A stretch of 64,000 nucleotides of DNA from Bacillota bacterium (GTDB lineage: Bacteria; Bacillota; UBA4882; UBA8346), in the NCBI GenBank assembly GCA_029776205.1, contig JAKOTQ010000003.1:20526-84525 (forward strand), in the 5' to 3' direction. The notes beneath the pieces are model-generated. The model ran no database searches. It saw only the letters and a program-made list of their open reading frames with translations, and was not told where the DNA came from. Both the position numbers and the translations under genes were made by a program. Numbering within the stretch: the first letter of the stretch is position 1; each line of letters begins with the position of its first letter. This document shows, one piece after another, positions 44,582-54,461 of this stretch.

Positions 44582-45598
44582 ATGAGGCCAATCCGGATTA
44601 TTCCCGCAATTTCCTTAATTTTGGCGTTTTTCGCTGCCTTGATCGCCTTCAAGGCTACCCATTGGTTTTGGGAAGATACAGCAATGCCATCCACCTCTTT
44701 GAATACGATGGCTTATCGCTATCACTTTGTCATGATCGCCCACAACACCGAAGAAACCTATTGGAAGCAGGTTCATACCGGCGCATTATCCGTGGCCCGA
44801 AACGCAGACTCAGCCTTGGAATATTTCAGTTCCCGTTTTTTAAATCTGAAGGAACTTGAACGATATCTGGAGATGGCCATCCTCTCCAGTGTCGACGGAA
44901 TCTTAATTTCAATCCCCAACCAGCCGGAACTGACAGCTTTAATCACCGAAGCGTTTACCAAAGAAATCCCGATAGTCTCTCTCTCCAACAGTCTGGAAAC
45001 CCATCCCCGCTTATCCTACGTCGGGATTTCAGCTCAAAACCTTGGATACCAAAGCGGTATGGCCCTAAAAAAGGCAGCCGTCAGGAAAATCCGGGCTGCC
45101 GTCCTGATTAACTCCAACTTTTCAACGGAAAGTTATCAAAACTACCTTCATGGTTTTCATAGAGCTATCGGCTCCGACTCCAATATCCGCCTGGAAATGG
45201 TGGTCAACTCCAAAGGAGAAAGCATCAGCGCCGAGGAGCAAACCCAGCAAATTTTGAAACATCACCCGCACATTCAAGCGATCATCTGCACCGATCCCAA
45301 CGACACCCTGGGAGTCGCGAAAGTGGTCGTCGACCAGAACCGTGTCTCCCAGACACTCATTATCGGCTGCGGCTTAACTGAAGAAATTGCCAACTACATT
45401 AAACGGGAAGTGATCTGGGGCGTGCTGGCCGAAGACCCCAATGAACTTGGAGCTCAAGGAATCAACACTTTAATTCGGCTCAAAACCAAAAATGCCGAAC
45501 AAGAGATTTACAATTTACCCTTGTTTTGGGTAGATAAATCCAATGTAAATCAAATATACTCCAAATTCAGCTACACGGCCAGGAGGAAAAACCCATGA
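44582..45598 (+). CDS. Membrane-tethered sugar-binding sensor (XylFII-like)
   Basis: A 338-residue periplasmic-binding-protein-like protein (PBP1, LacI-type fold) with an N-terminal signal anchor (about 6-25) and no lipobox. Ligand-binding pattern: VMIAHNTEETYWKQVHTGA (near 51-69), SVDGILISIPN, PIVSLSN and AIICTDPNDTLG. It overlaps the histidine kinase gene by 4 bases (ATGA). This arrangement matches the Clostridium XylFII-LytS-YesN system, in which XylFII binds xylose outside the cell and signals to LytS. Ligand is inferred from the neighbouring xylFGH and xylB. Confidence 0.82.
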   Translation: MRPIRIIPAISLILAFFAALIAFKATHWFWEDTAMPSTSLNTMAYRYHFVMIAHNTEETYWKQVHTGALSVARNADSALEYFSSRFLNLKELERYLEMAILSSVDGILISIPNQPELTALITEAFTKEIPIVSLSNSLETHPRLSYVGISAQNLGYQSGMALKKAAVRKIRAAVLINSNFSTESYQNYLHGFHRAIGSDSNIRLEMVVNSKGESISAEEQTQQILKHHPHIQAIICTDPNDTLGVAKVVVDQNRVSQTLIIGCGLTEEIANYIKREVIWGVLAEDPNELGAQGINTLIRLKTKNAEQEIYNLPLFWVDKSNVNQIYSKFSYTARRKNP

Positions 45599-47115
45599 AG
45601 CAGATTGGGCACAGGGTTCCTGTTACCATCCGCAGCAAACTGCTATACTCTTTTTTGATCATGATTGGCATTTTTACGCTGGTCAGTTTATTTTCCTATT
45701 ACAGCGAACAGCATATGCTGAACCGTTTCAATGTTCTGCTCTCTAACAACCTCAAACTCAAAGAATTTCGAACCAACATCGACAATGTCGTTACCAGCTT
45801 GGAACAATACTTGATCTCACGAAACTTCAATATGTTACGGCAATATTATCAATATAGCCAGGAAGTCGATGCGGATTATCCCAACCTGAAAACTATCGAG
45901 CCGTCTTTAGATAATTACCTTTTACTCGAAAATATTCGAAATATGACCCGCTCCTTTCTGAAGCAGACAGAAATCGCAGTCCAGGCCAAACGGGCCCGGG
46001 ATAGTTCAGGTTATCACAAAGCTTTCCTGGAAGTTGTCCGTTACGGCACCAATATCAACTGGGCTATCGACCGCCTGATCACCCAACAGTTGGAAGAAAG
46101 CAGCCGCCAATATCTGTACATCTCCAAACGGCTGGCAACGATTCAACGGTTGGGACTTTTGCTCATCATCGGTGCCCTTATTTTCAGCGTTATAACGACC
46201 TTGTGGGTTAGTTTCCGGCTGACAACTCCGTTGCAACGGTTGGCCAAAGCAGCCCAGATCATCTCTAAAGGAAACTTTTCTACTGAACCTTTGCAAGTAA
46301 CCACCGAGGATGAGATTGGAGTGGTGACACGAGCCTTCAATGAAATGACCCAAAATATCTCTAAACTGTTTGCCGAAATAAAACTCCAATCGGATCTGGC
46401 CCAACGCCTTCAGGAACAGGAACTTCAAAACCTGTCCATGAAAAATGTCCTGCGAGAGGCGGAACTTCAGGCGTTGCAGTCCCAGATCAATCCCCATTTT
46501 CTATTTAATATGCTCAATGCCGGCGTCCAATTGGCGATTATTGAATGCGCCGATCAAACAGCTGAATATATCGATAAAGTATCCAATCTCCTTCGGTACA
46601 ATTTACGCCAATTGGATAAACCGGTATCCCTCGCCGAAGAATTCAATCATCTCCAGACATACTTCTTTATCTTAAAATCCCGTTATGGCGAGGAAAGGTT
46701 CACTTTTGAGACTGAGCTTGACCCGAATATCGCTTCCTTCCAAATCCCATTATTAACCTTACAGCCGATTGTTGAAAATGCTTTAATCCACGGGATTGAA
46801 AATCTGGAATCCGGAGGAAAGATCCAGGTCCAGGCATTTTTAGAAGCCGGACAGGTGATTATCCGGGTTCATGATAACGGCCGAGGCATCCCCCCTGATA
46901 CATTGCAGCAAATTAAGGAAGGCCAGTCCAAAACCGGGCATACCACCGGGCTCGGACTGCAAAACGTGAAAGAACGGTTACGCATCTTCTTTGGAGAATC
47001 CGATTTAATGTGGATCGACTCGAAACCAAATGACGGTACCACTATTGAATTACGGCTGCCGACATATGGCAGGTATGAAAGGGAGATTGATGATGCGTGT
47101 ACTGGTTGCCGATGA
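45595..47115 (+). CDS. LytS/YesM-type sensor histidine kinase
   Basis: A 506-residue kinase: TM1 (about 16-36), an extracytoplasmic helical region (about 37-183) that would contact the XylFII-like sensor, TM2 (about 185-207), HAMP (207-260), His_kinase domain with phospho-acceptor His301 (SQINPHFLFNML), and HATPase_c with NGRGIPPD and TGLGLQNVKERL. Upstream overlap 4 bases with the sensor, downstream overlap 26 bases with the response regulator, so the three-protein system is co-translated. Confidence 0.9.
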   Translation: MKQIGHRVPVTIRSKLLYSFLIMIGIFTLVSLFSYYSEQHMLNRFNVLLSNNLKLKEFRTNIDNVVTSLEQYLISRNFNMLRQYYQYSQEVDADYPNLKTIEPSLDNYLLLENIRNMTRSFLKQTEIAVQAKRARDSSGYHKAFLEVVRYGTNINWAIDRLITQQLEESSRQYLYISKRLATIQRLGLLLIIGALIFSVITTLWVSFRLTTPLQRLAKAAQIISKGNFSTEPLQVTTEDEIGVVTRAFNEMTQNISKLFAEIKLQSDLAQRLQEQELQNLSMKNVLREAELQALQSQINPHFLFNMLNAGVQLAIIECADQTAEYIDKVSNLLRYNLRQLDKPVSLAEEFNHLQTYFFILKSRYGEERFTFETELDPNIASFQIPLLTLQPIVENALIHGIENLESGGKIQVQAFLEAGQVIIRVHDNGRGIPPDTLQQIKEGQSKTGHTTGLGLQNVKERLRIFFGESDLMWIDSKPNDGTTIELRLPTYGRYEREIDDACTGCR

Positions 47116-48706
47116 TGAACCTATTATGCTGGAATCTATCGCCCGAATCCTGAAAAACGAACCCGACATCCTATTAGAAACAGCCCGTTCCGGAAGAGAA
47201 GCCATTGAGAAAGCCATGAGTTTCCGGCCGGAATTGCTGATGATAGATATTAAAATGCCTGGAATTAACGGTTTGGAAGCTCTTTCGGAAATCCGGCGGA
47301 TCGATCCGCAAGTGATCGCCATCATTCTTTCTGCCTATGACAATTTCACTTACGCTCAGGAAGCGATCCGGTATGGCGTTAAAGACTATTTGATTAAACC
47401 AGTCAATAAAACCCGAATCTTGGAGGTAATCAACGATGCTCGGCAACTGTTGGAAGAACAACGAGCTAGTCGGCAGGAAGAGCTGAAAATTCGGGAACGT
47501 TATAAAAAGTGCCTGCCGCTGATTGAGAATGAATTCGTCCATACAGTTATCAATGGGCACCTTGACGAATATACCCTTCAGGAATTCGAGGAACTCCTGG
47601 GCATCAGTCTTAAAGCCGGGTTTTTTACGGCCATCTCCTTTTTTCCGGAATTTCTGCCTCTGGAATCGAAGATCGAACCTAAGTATTCATTTTTTGAAAA
47701 AACAGCCCGGCTGATCGATGAGATTCGCCAACTTTTTCCCTGTGTGGTTGGAATCCGCCCCAATCCAGTAATTATCTTTATCCCGCTGGCCTCTGCGTCA
47801 TCTGCTGATTTACAACAGGCCGCCTTCATCAATATTCAGCGATTACAGGAACGGATTGAACAGGAACATTTGGGCGTCAATTACCGGATCGGTGTCGGTT
47901 CCTTGGCACTGTCATTTACCGAATACCGGTATTCTTACAGCGATGCTATGCAGGCACTTCATATCGACAGTCCGGCAACAGTCTGCCATTGTCACCAATT
48001 ACCACCGTCCACACTTCCCTGGGAAACCCGCTTTGATGCCAAAATGGCTGAACTCTTGGAAGCGCTCCGTTTCGGCCATATCCAACGGGTAAACCGTCTC
48101 AGCGACGAGCTCATGTCTGAGATTATCCTGCATTATCCGGAGGATCATGATCGGCTTTTTGCTCATCTTCTGGAGTTAATCCTGTCATCTTACCGCATTG
48201 CTAAAACCATTATTAAAAGTCCGCTGCCAACTCCGGGATTTCATCAATTATCGGCTCTCTTTCATCCCAATGGAAGTATTCAGGAAATAACCGCTACCAT
48301 AACTGCTCAGATTCTCGACCTGGCCCGGAGAATTCATGAAGAAATCGAGACCCATACCCAATCCATCATCTACCGCGCCAAACAGGTCATCGAAGCCCGA
48401 TATGCCACCGAACTAAGCCTGGAAGAACTCGCCCGGTCCGTATCGGTAAGCCCATATTATCTGTGCCGTTTATTCCGCGAAGCCCTCGGTTGCAGTTTTA
48501 TCGAATATTTGACCAAATATCGGTTGGAGAAGGCCCTCCATTTGCTGGCCCAGGGCCTTTCCATCAAAGAGTGTGCCTTTGCAGTGGGCTACAATGACCC
48601 CAACTATTTCAGCCGGATCTTCCGGAAATATTACCAGTTTACTCCGACCGAATATCGCGATCGCCATCTCTCATCAAAGGAGGCGACCTCCGATGAAACC
48701 CGCTAA
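47090..48706 (+). CDS. YesN-type response regulator with AraC DNA-binding domain
   Basis: A 538-residue regulator: receiver domain (about 3-120, ADDE at 7-10, phospho-acceptor Asp53 in LMIDIKMPG, Lys in DYLIKPVNK), a long central region (about 130-420) typical of YesN proteins, and a C-terminal AraC double helix-turn-helix (about 435-530) with LEELARSVSVSPYYLCRLF and AVGYNDPNYFSRIFRKYY. The start ATG-ATG at 47090/47093 follows AAAGGGAG and lies inside the kinase gene; a longer frame to 47030 is unlikely. Expected to activate xylF-xylG-xylH when xylose is sensed. Confidence 0.9.
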   Translation: MMRVLVADDEPIMLESIARILKNEPDILLETARSGREAIEKAMSFRPELLMIDIKMPGINGLEALSEIRRIDPQVIAIILSAYDNFTYAQEAIRYGVKDYLIKPVNKTRILEVINDARQLLEEQRASRQEELKIRERYKKCLPLIENEFVHTVINGHLDEYTLQEFEELLGISLKAGFFTAISFFPEFLPLESKIEPKYSFFEKTARLIDEIRQLFPCVVGIRPNPVIIFIPLASASSADLQQAAFINIQRLQERIEQEHLGVNYRIGVGSLALSFTEYRYSYSDAMQALHIDSPATVCHCHQLPPSTLPWETRFDAKMAELLEALRFGHIQRVNRLSDELMSEIILHYPEDHDRLFAHLLELILSSYRIAKTIIKSPLPTPGFHQLSALFHPNGSIQEITATITAQILDLARRIHEEIETHTQSIIYRAKQVIEARYATELSLEELARSVSVSPYYLCRLFREALGCSFIEYLTKYRLEKALHLLAQGLSIKECAFAVGYNDPNYFSRIFRKYYQFTPTEYRDRHLSSKEATSDETR

Positions 48707-49748
48707 ACTCATTTTATGGGCCATTTGTATATTTAGCATGCTAACCACCAGCGGCTGCCAGTGGTGGAACAGGAAAACTCATTCTCTTTCCGAGCCTCAA
48801 CCGATAAAAATCGGACTGTCCATCGCTACCCTCCAAGAAGAGCGATGGCGGCGGGATCGGGATTACTTTGCCGAACGTATACGGCAACTGGGTGGTGAAC
48901 TTATCGTTCAAAATGCCAACAACGACCATCAGAAACAATTGCAACAAGTGGATTACCTCCTTAGTCAGCAAATCAAGGTGTTGGTCATCGTTCCCCACGA
49001 TCTAAACCGTGCTGCCACCATTGTTCAGCAGGCCAAGAAAGCCGGAGTGAAAGTGATATCCTATGACCGGCTGATCCGCAACGCTGATCTGGATCTTTAT
49101 ATTTCTTTTGACAATATCAAAGTAGGGGAATTCATGGCCGAATACCTGGTCAATCGGATTCCCCGAGGTAATTATGTGATCATTAATGGCGCCCCAACCG
49201 ACAATAATTGTTATATGTTCAATCAAGGTTATAAAAACGTACTCCAACGTTATCTTGACGAAAAACAGATCGAAATCATCTTCGAAGCCTGGGCCGAAGA
49301 CTGGCGGCCGGAAGAGGCTTATCAATATATTCAGACCCTGCTTAGTCAAAATAAGAAGATCGATGCGGTTATCGCTGCCAATGACAGTCTGGCCAGTGCC
49401 GTCATCGAAGCTCTGGCTGAATGGCGAATGGCGAGTAACGTCATGGTCGTCGGCCACGATGCGGATCTCTCCGGTTGTCAGCGAATTGTTGAAGGAACCC
49501 AGTTGATGACCGTTTACAAACCTATCCGCAAATTGGCCTACCGTGCGGCTGATCTGGCCATGGCTATGGCTACCGGGAAAGAACTGAAAATTGATGGCCA
49601 GCCCATTTTCAACGGTAAGCACTTTATCAAGTCCGAAATTATTACGCCCATCCCCATTGACAAGGATAATATGGACGTGATTATCAAAGACGGTTTCCAC
49701 CACCGGGAGGATATTTATTTAAACGCACCCTACCCTAGACAAAATTGA
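48693..49748 (+). CDS. xylF: XylF-type D-xylose-binding lipoprotein
   Basis: A 351-residue ABC-transporter binding protein with a lipoprotein signal: TM-like leader and lipobox LTTSGC (Cys near residue 21). Mature part is XylF-like: KIGLSIATLQEERWRRDRD, PHDLNRAATIV, YDRLIRNADLDLYISFDN, NGAPTDNNCYM, AAND, VVGHDADLSGCQRIVEGTQ. It overlaps the regulator gene by 14 bases. It is close to but clearly distinct from the second XylF encoded next. One may feed the transporter and the other the sensor, or they may differ in affinity. Confidence 0.9.
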   Translation: MKPAKLILWAICIFSMLTTSGCQWWNRKTHSLSEPQPIKIGLSIATLQEERWRRDRDYFAERIRQLGGELIVQNANNDHQKQLQQVDYLLSQQIKVLVIVPHDLNRAATIVQQAKKAGVKVISYDRLIRNADLDLYISFDNIKVGEFMAEYLVNRIPRGNYVIINGAPTDNNCYMFNQGYKNVLQRYLDEKQIEIIFEAWAEDWRPEEAYQYIQTLLSQNKKIDAVIAANDSLASAVIEALAEWRMASNVMVVGHDADLSGCQRIVEGTQLMTVYKPIRKLAYRAADLAMAMATGKELKIDGQPIFNGKHFIKSEIITPIPIDKDNMDVIIKDGFHHREDIYLNAPYPRQN

Positions 49749-49913
49749 CCGCAAGATTTTACAGTACGCTGCCGTCGGGAATTTGTTCATAAATCTGTAA
49801 CAATTTATTGTCGATCCTCCGCAATCCCTTCCAGTTACTCTCATTCAAAATAGTGTTAGGATGGGTATTGGCAGGATTTGATCCTGTAACCAAATTAAAA
49901 TGGTAAGGAGGAT
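49749..49913. promoter_or_regulatory. Leader between the two xylF genes
   Basis: A 165-base gap before the second xylF with an inverted repeat CAGGAT/ATCCTG (49872-49886) and AAGGAGG for the next gene. It is long enough for a separate promoter for xylF-xylG-xylH, likely controlled by the YesN-type regulator; I cannot define its -35/-10. Confidence 0.4.
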
Positions 49914-50945
49914 ATGAAATTGAAAAAGGTCATCATTTTATGCCTGTTAGTGGTTTTGGCCCTCTCTAGCGTTTCATTCTCCGCTCCCAAAAAGATCCGC
50001 ATCGGATTATCCATGGATACCCTCAAAGAAGAACGTTGGCAGAAAGACCGGGATATCTTTGTTGCTGAAGCCAAAAAGCTCGGAGCCGATGTACTGGTGC
50101 AAGCTGCCAACAGCGATGACGCACTGCAAGTCTCCCAATGTGAAAACCTGTTATCTCAAGGCATCGATGTCCTCGTCATCATCCCCCACAATGCTGAAGC
50201 CGTTGCTCCGGTTGTTGATTCCGCTAAAAAATCCAAAGTTCCAGTCATCGCTTATGACCGTTTGATTAAAGGTTGCGATCTGGATCTGTATATCTCGTTC
50301 GACAACGAAAAAGTGGGATACCTCCAAGCTGAATATATCACCAAATTAGTTCCCACCGGCACCTACGCCTATATCGGAGGCGCCCCCACCGACAATAACG
50401 CATATATGTTTAAAGCAGGCGCTATGAAAGTGTTAGACCCCCTGATCAAAGCCGGCAAGATTAAATTAGCTTACGACCAGTTCACCAATGACTGGAAACC
50501 GGAAGTCGCTCAAGCTAACATGGAAAACTGCCTGACCAAATTGAACAATAAAATCGATGCCGTCATTGCCGCCAATGACGGAACTGCCGGCGGAGTGATT
50601 CAGGCCCTTATCGAGCAAAAATTAGCCGGAAAAGTGCCGGTATCAGGACAGGATGCAGACCTTGCCGCCTGTCAGCGGATCGTCGAAGGAACACAAGCGA
50701 TGACCGTTTACAAACCGATTAAAGTCATTGCCACTGAAGCCGCCAAAGCAGCTGTGGCTCTTGCTCAAAAGAAAACTGTTCAAGCCAACCTGACCATCGA
50801 TAACGGCAAAAAGAAAGTGCCCTTCCTGGCACTGACTCCGATTGCAGTTGATAAAAACAATATGTACTCAGTTATCATTAAAGACGGGTTCCACAAGTTA
50901 GAGGATGTCTACCGGAATGTTCCGAAAAGTCAATGGCCTAAATAA
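49914..50945 (+). CDS. xylF: XylF D-xylose-binding protein (secreted)
   Basis: A 343-residue xylose-binding component. It has a standard signal peptide with cleavage expected after SSVSFSA (about residue 24) and no lipobox, i.e. a free periplasmic protein, as expected when an outer membrane keeps it in place. Motifs: RIGLSMDTLKEERWQKDRD, PHNAEAVAPVV, YDRLIKGCDLDLYISFDNE, GGAPTDNNAYM, VSGQDADLAACQRIVEGTQ. Followed by xylG after a stable hairpin. The paralogue xylF at 48693 is a lipoprotein. Confidence 0.92.
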   Translation: MKLKKVIILCLLVVLALSSVSFSAPKKIRIGLSMDTLKEERWQKDRDIFVAEAKKLGADVLVQAANSDDALQVSQCENLLSQGIDVLVIIPHNAEAVAPVVDSAKKSKVPVIAYDRLIKGCDLDLYISFDNEKVGYLQAEYITKLVPTGTYAYIGGAPTDNNAYMFKAGAMKVLDPLIKAGKIKLAYDQFTNDWKPEVAQANMENCLTKLNNKIDAVIAANDGTAGGVIQALIEQKLAGKVPVSGQDADLAACQRIVEGTQAMTVYKPIKVIATEAAKAAVALAQKKTVQANLTIDNGKKKVPFLALTPIAVDKNNMYSVIIKDGFHKLEDVYRNVPKSQWPK

Positions 50946-50946
50946 A

Positions 50947-50985
50947 TTGGAAGGTGCGGGAGGGGGCAACCCCTCTCGCTTCCAA
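50947..50985 (+). promoter_or_regulatory. Intercistronic hairpin between xylF and xylG
   Basis: Arms TTGGAAG and CTTCCAA enclose a second stem GGAGGGG/CCCCTC. There is no T tract, so it is not a full terminator. Such stems protect the abundant upstream mRNA or partly attenuate, favouring more binding protein than ATPase. Confidence 0.65.
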
Positions 50986-51005
50986 CTTAAAGAGGAGGCA
51001 GCCCA

Positions 51006-52523
51006 TTGGAAACCTATATTTTAGAAATGTGCAATATTACCAAAGAATTTCCAGGGGTAAAAGCCCTCGACAATGTCAGTTTTAAAGTCCGGCCCGGAGA
51101 GATTCATGCTTTATGCGGAGAAAACGGCGCCGGTAAGTCAACCCTGATGAAGGTGTTGAGCGGCGTTTACCCTTACGGAACCTATTCCGGGGAAATCTAT
51201 ATCAACCACCAATTGCAGCAATTCCCCAATATCCGGGCATCGGAAGACGCTGGAATCGCCATTATTAATCAGGAATTATCCGTCATCAAACAGATGACCA
51301 TCGGCGAGAATATTTTCCTCGGCAATGAACCCAACCGTTTCGGTATCATCGATTGGCCGCAGCTTTATCACTTAACCTCTCAGTATCTTGAGGAAGTAGG
51401 TTTAAAACTTCGTCCGGAAACCAAGGTCAGCGAGTTAGGCGTTGGGCAGCAGCAACTGGTGGAGATCGCCAAAGCGCTGTCAAAAAAGGCAAAAATCCTG
51501 ATACTCGATGAACCTACAGCAGCTCTGACTGAAGCGGAAGTCGATACGCTCATGGGAATCCTCCGCCGTTTAAAACAGGCTGGAGTAACCTGTATCTATA
51601 TCTCCCACAAACTGAGCGAAGTTTTGGAGATCGCCGATTCAGTAACCGTCCTTCGGGACGGCAAAACCATTGCCACCAAACAGGTCGCGGATACCACCGA
51701 AAATGAATTGATCTCCCTCATGGTTGGCAGGGAAATTTCCGAACGCTTTCCCCGGATCGAGCACCAGGCCGGCGATATTGTCCTGGAAGTTAAAAATTTC
51801 ACTGTCTACGATCCATCCAATCCTTTGCGTCCCATCATTCACAATGTCAATTTTTCAGTCCGGCGCGGCGAGATTTTGGGCATTGCCGGACTAATGGGCG
51901 CTGGCCGTACTGAGTTAGTCAGCAGTATCTTTGGCGGGTTTACCGGCCGTAACCATGGCGAAATCTACATTGACGGAGAGAGAGTGCAGATTCATTCCCC
52001 GGAGGATGCTATCCGGCACGGTATCGCATTAGTCACTGAAGACCGTAAACGCCATGGACTCATCCTGGAGCAGGAAATCAGGAAAAATCTCACCATCGTA
52101 TGTCTCGATAAATTTTGCAAATACAATGTAATCAACTTCAACGAAGAGATCAAAGAATGCCATCAATCGGTGAACAATTTGCGCATTAAAACTCCATCCC
52201 TTTTCACCCGGGTTAACAATCTCAGCGGAGGCAATCAACAAAAAGTTGTCCTGGGGAAATGGTTGATGACAACCCCTAAAGTCCTCATTTTAGATGAGCC
52301 GACCCGAGGAATCGATGTCGGTGCCAAATTTGAAATTTATAATATCATGAATGAACTTAAAAAAGCGGGGGTTGCTATTATCATGGTCTCTTCGGAACTA
52401 CCCGAAGTCCTGGGAATGAGTGACCGAATATTGGTCATGCACGAAGGGCGTTTTAATGGAGAATTTTTACACGGCGAAGCCGACCAGGAAAAAATCATGT
52501 TCGCCGCGACAGGAGGGAATTAA
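51006..52523 (+). CDS. xylG: Xylose ABC transporter ATP-binding protein XylG
   Basis: A 505-residue sugar ABC ATPase with two nucleotide-binding domains. First: Walker A GENGAGKST (38-46), LGVGQQQLVEIAKAL, Walker B LILDEPTAAL. Second: Walker A-like GLMGAGRTE, LSGGNQQKV and VLILDEPTRGID. Start codon is TTG at 51006 preceded by GAGGAGGCAG. The weak start codon and the hairpin upstream would lower its output relative to XylF. Drives D-xylose uptake with XylH and XylF. Confidence 0.93.
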   Translation: METYILEMCNITKEFPGVKALDNVSFKVRPGEIHALCGENGAGKSTLMKVLSGVYPYGTYSGEIYINHQLQQFPNIRASEDAGIAIINQELSVIKQMTIGENIFLGNEPNRFGIIDWPQLYHLTSQYLEEVGLKLRPETKVSELGVGQQQLVEIAKALSKKAKILILDEPTAALTEAEVDTLMGILRRLKQAGVTCIYISHKLSEVLEIADSVTVLRDGKTIATKQVADTTENELISLMVGREISERFPRIEHQAGDIVLEVKNFTVYDPSNPLRPIIHNVNFSVRRGEILGIAGLMGAGRTELVSSIFGGFTGRNHGEIYIDGERVQIHSPEDAIRHGIALVTEDRKRHGLILEQEIRKNLTIVCLDKFCKYNVINFNEEIKECHQSVNNLRIKTPSLFTRVNNLSGGNQQKVVLGKWLMTTPKVLILDEPTRGIDVGAKFEIYNIMNELKKAGVAIIMVSSELPEVLGMSDRILVMHEGRFNGEFLHGEADQEKIMFAATGGN

Positions 52524-53693
52524 ATGAATACCAGTGAAACACCTGCCATCCAACAGGAACACAGTCTTTGGCAGCGTCTCAATATGAAATTGGATATCCG
52601 GGCATACACCATGATCATTGCCTTAATCCTCATCTGGATCATCTTTTCAATCCTCACCGAAGGCCGGTTCCTGATCCCCAGAAATCTTTCCAATCTATCC
52701 CGCCAAATGTCGATTACTGCTGTCTTGGCTATTGGCATGGTTATGGTCATTGTAGCCAACCATATCGATCTGTCCGTCGGTTCAGTGCTGGGATTAACCG
52801 GAGGAATTGCTGCCGTACTTCAGGTTTGGTATCATCTTCCCACTCCGCTGGTTATTATCATCTCTTTGGCATTGGGAGCCCTCATCGGCCTGTGGCACGG
52901 TTACTGGATCGCTTATCAGAAAGTGCCGGCCTTCATCGTTACCCTGGCTGGATATATGGCTTATCGGGGGATCTTACTCGGAGCCATCAAGGGCCTGACC
53001 GTGGCGCCAATGTTTCCTGATTTTAAAGCGATTAGTAGCGGCTATCTCGATTTGGTCCCCGGGCTCATCCTTACCGGGGTGGCCATTGCAGCCCTGATTT
53101 ATGGCCGAATCCGCTCCCGGCTGTCCAAACTGAAATATGGGTTCAAAGTCAACCATTTATTTTTGGACATCCTGATAACGTTGTTTTACTGCGGTCTGAT
53201 CATTACCGGTGTTTATATTTTATACCAGTATGAAGGCATCCCTTATCCCATCATCTTTGTCCTTGCTTTGACGATCATTTTTACTTTTATCACAAACAAA
53301 ACCAAATTTGGGCGGCAAGTTTATGCTATCGGGGGAAATATTGAGGCAGCCCGGTTATCCGGTATCAATGTTCGCCGGTGCACTCTGATGATCTTTGTCC
53401 TGGCCAGTTTACTGGCAGCCATCGCCGGAATCCTAACCACAGCCCGGTTAAATGCAGCGACAACCACCGCCGGTACCGGCGCCGAACTTGATGCCATCGC
53501 TTCTTGTGTCATCGGCGGCACCAGCTTTAGTGGCGGCGTTGGAAGTATCCCTGGGGCGATTCTAGGCGCCCTGGTCATGGCCAGTCTGGATAACGGCATG
53601 AGCATGATGAACGCTGAAGCTTTCTGGCAATATATCGTGAAAGGCTTTGTGCTTTTGTTGGCAGTCTGGATGGACATTAAGACGAAAAAATGA
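52524..53693 (+). CDS. xylH: Xylose ABC transporter permease XylH
   Basis: A 389-residue permease with about ten TM segments. Family features: MSITAVLAIGMVMVIVANHIDLSVGSVLGL (about 58-87, quoted in parts), a cytoplasmic loop with SGINVRRCTLMIF, and TGAELDAIASCVIGGTSFSGGVG near 330. The ATG directly abuts the xylG stop codon. Terminates the xylF-xylG-xylH unit; a hairpin follows at 53716-53764. Confidence 0.93.
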   Translation: MNTSETPAIQQEHSLWQRLNMKLDIRAYTMIIALILIWIIFSILTEGRFLIPRNLSNLSRQMSITAVLAIGMVMVIVANHIDLSVGSVLGLTGGIAAVLQVWYHLPTPLVIIISLALGALIGLWHGYWIAYQKVPAFIVTLAGYMAYRGILLGAIKGLTVAPMFPDFKAISSGYLDLVPGLILTGVAIAALIYGRIRSRLSKLKYGFKVNHLFLDILITLFYCGLIITGVYILYQYEGIPYPIIFVLALTIIFTFITNKTKFGRQVYAIGGNIEAARLSGINVRRCTLMIFVLASLLAAIAGILTTARLNAATTTAGTGAELDAIASCVIGGTSFSGGVGSIPGAILGALVMASLDNGMSMMNAEAFWQYIVKGFVLLLAVWMDIKTKK

Positions 53694-53715
53694 GAACAGT
53701 CAGGAATCAAAAAGC

Positions 53716-53764
53716 AAAAGACAGGAGACAACCCAAAAAGGCGGGCCATCTTCTGTCTTTTATT
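53716..53764 (+). terminator. Likely terminator of the xyl operon
   Basis: Arms AAAGACAG (53717-53724) and CTGTCTTT (53753-53760) with an interrupted middle, followed by TATTT. The left arm sits in a short-word tract (AGGAGACAAC). Confidence 0.6.
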
Positions 53765-53788
53765 TGATGCCTGTAAAATATGCCGGCT

Positions 53789-54319
53789 TTACTTTCGAAT
53801 CGCCTCAAGGACTGGAGCTATAGAGCTGCGATCGGTAAAATCAACTACCTTGCCATAGGTAGCCAAAATCCCCTTGGAATCGTCATCCCGTTCCTCCGGT
53901 TTTTTAGACTGGATCGATTTCACCAGCAAATACATAAGAAATCTGTCCAGCCAATTCATCTTTGGATAATTTAAACCGCCCCGCAGTAAAAATAGCTCCA
54001 CCTTTTCCTGCATCGTTTCGGTGAAATTTTTCGCTTTCACTTGAGCCAAAGCTTTCTCCGATGGAGTGGAAGCACCAACCGCCACCACGATCAGCTTTTT
54101 ATCCCTTAACTTCGGATAATTCTTTTGGATCAAAGAAAAACCGAGGATCCCTCCGACATAAAGACCGCCACAATAGACAATAGTTTGATAGCTATGTAGC
54201 TGCTCTGCCTTTACCTTGCCCACTTCAAACAAATCCGCTCCGGACTCCTCCGCTATCCAGCCGGCATACTTGGCCGTACTGCCGTACTTGGATTTAAATA
54301 CAACTACTGTATGACTCAT
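53789..54319 (-). CDS. Flavodoxin-like protein
   Basis: A 176-residue FMN-binding flavodoxin domain: phosphate loop FKSKYGSTAKYAG (about 8-20), CGGLYVGGILG (about 50-60) and VVAVGASTP. The C-terminal part (MNWLDRFLMYLLVKSI) resembles HemG-type/menaquinone-dependent protoporphyrinogen oxidase-like flavodoxins, but heme genes are absent here. Convergent with xylH, divergent from the CCG-domain gene, so both could share a promoter region. Confidence 0.85.
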   Translation of the reverse strand: MSHTVVVFKSKYGSTAKYAGWIAEESGADLFEVGKVKAEQLHSYQTIVYCGGLYVGGILGFSLIQKNYPKLRDKKLIVVAVGASTPSEKALAQVKAKNFTETMQEKVELFLLRGGLNYPKMNWLDRFLMYLLVKSIQSKKPEERDDDSKGILATYGKVVDFTDRSSIAPVLEAIRK

Positions 54320-54461
54320 CCTTCCACCCCATCCGTTTATAATGAAATATTGAAATATCGCTAATCACATAGGGCCATGGCAGTTTTCCTGTCGAACTAT
54401 ATGTTATAATAAATTACAAATATCATCACCATAACCTTGCCCAATCCAGGAGGAATCAGTG

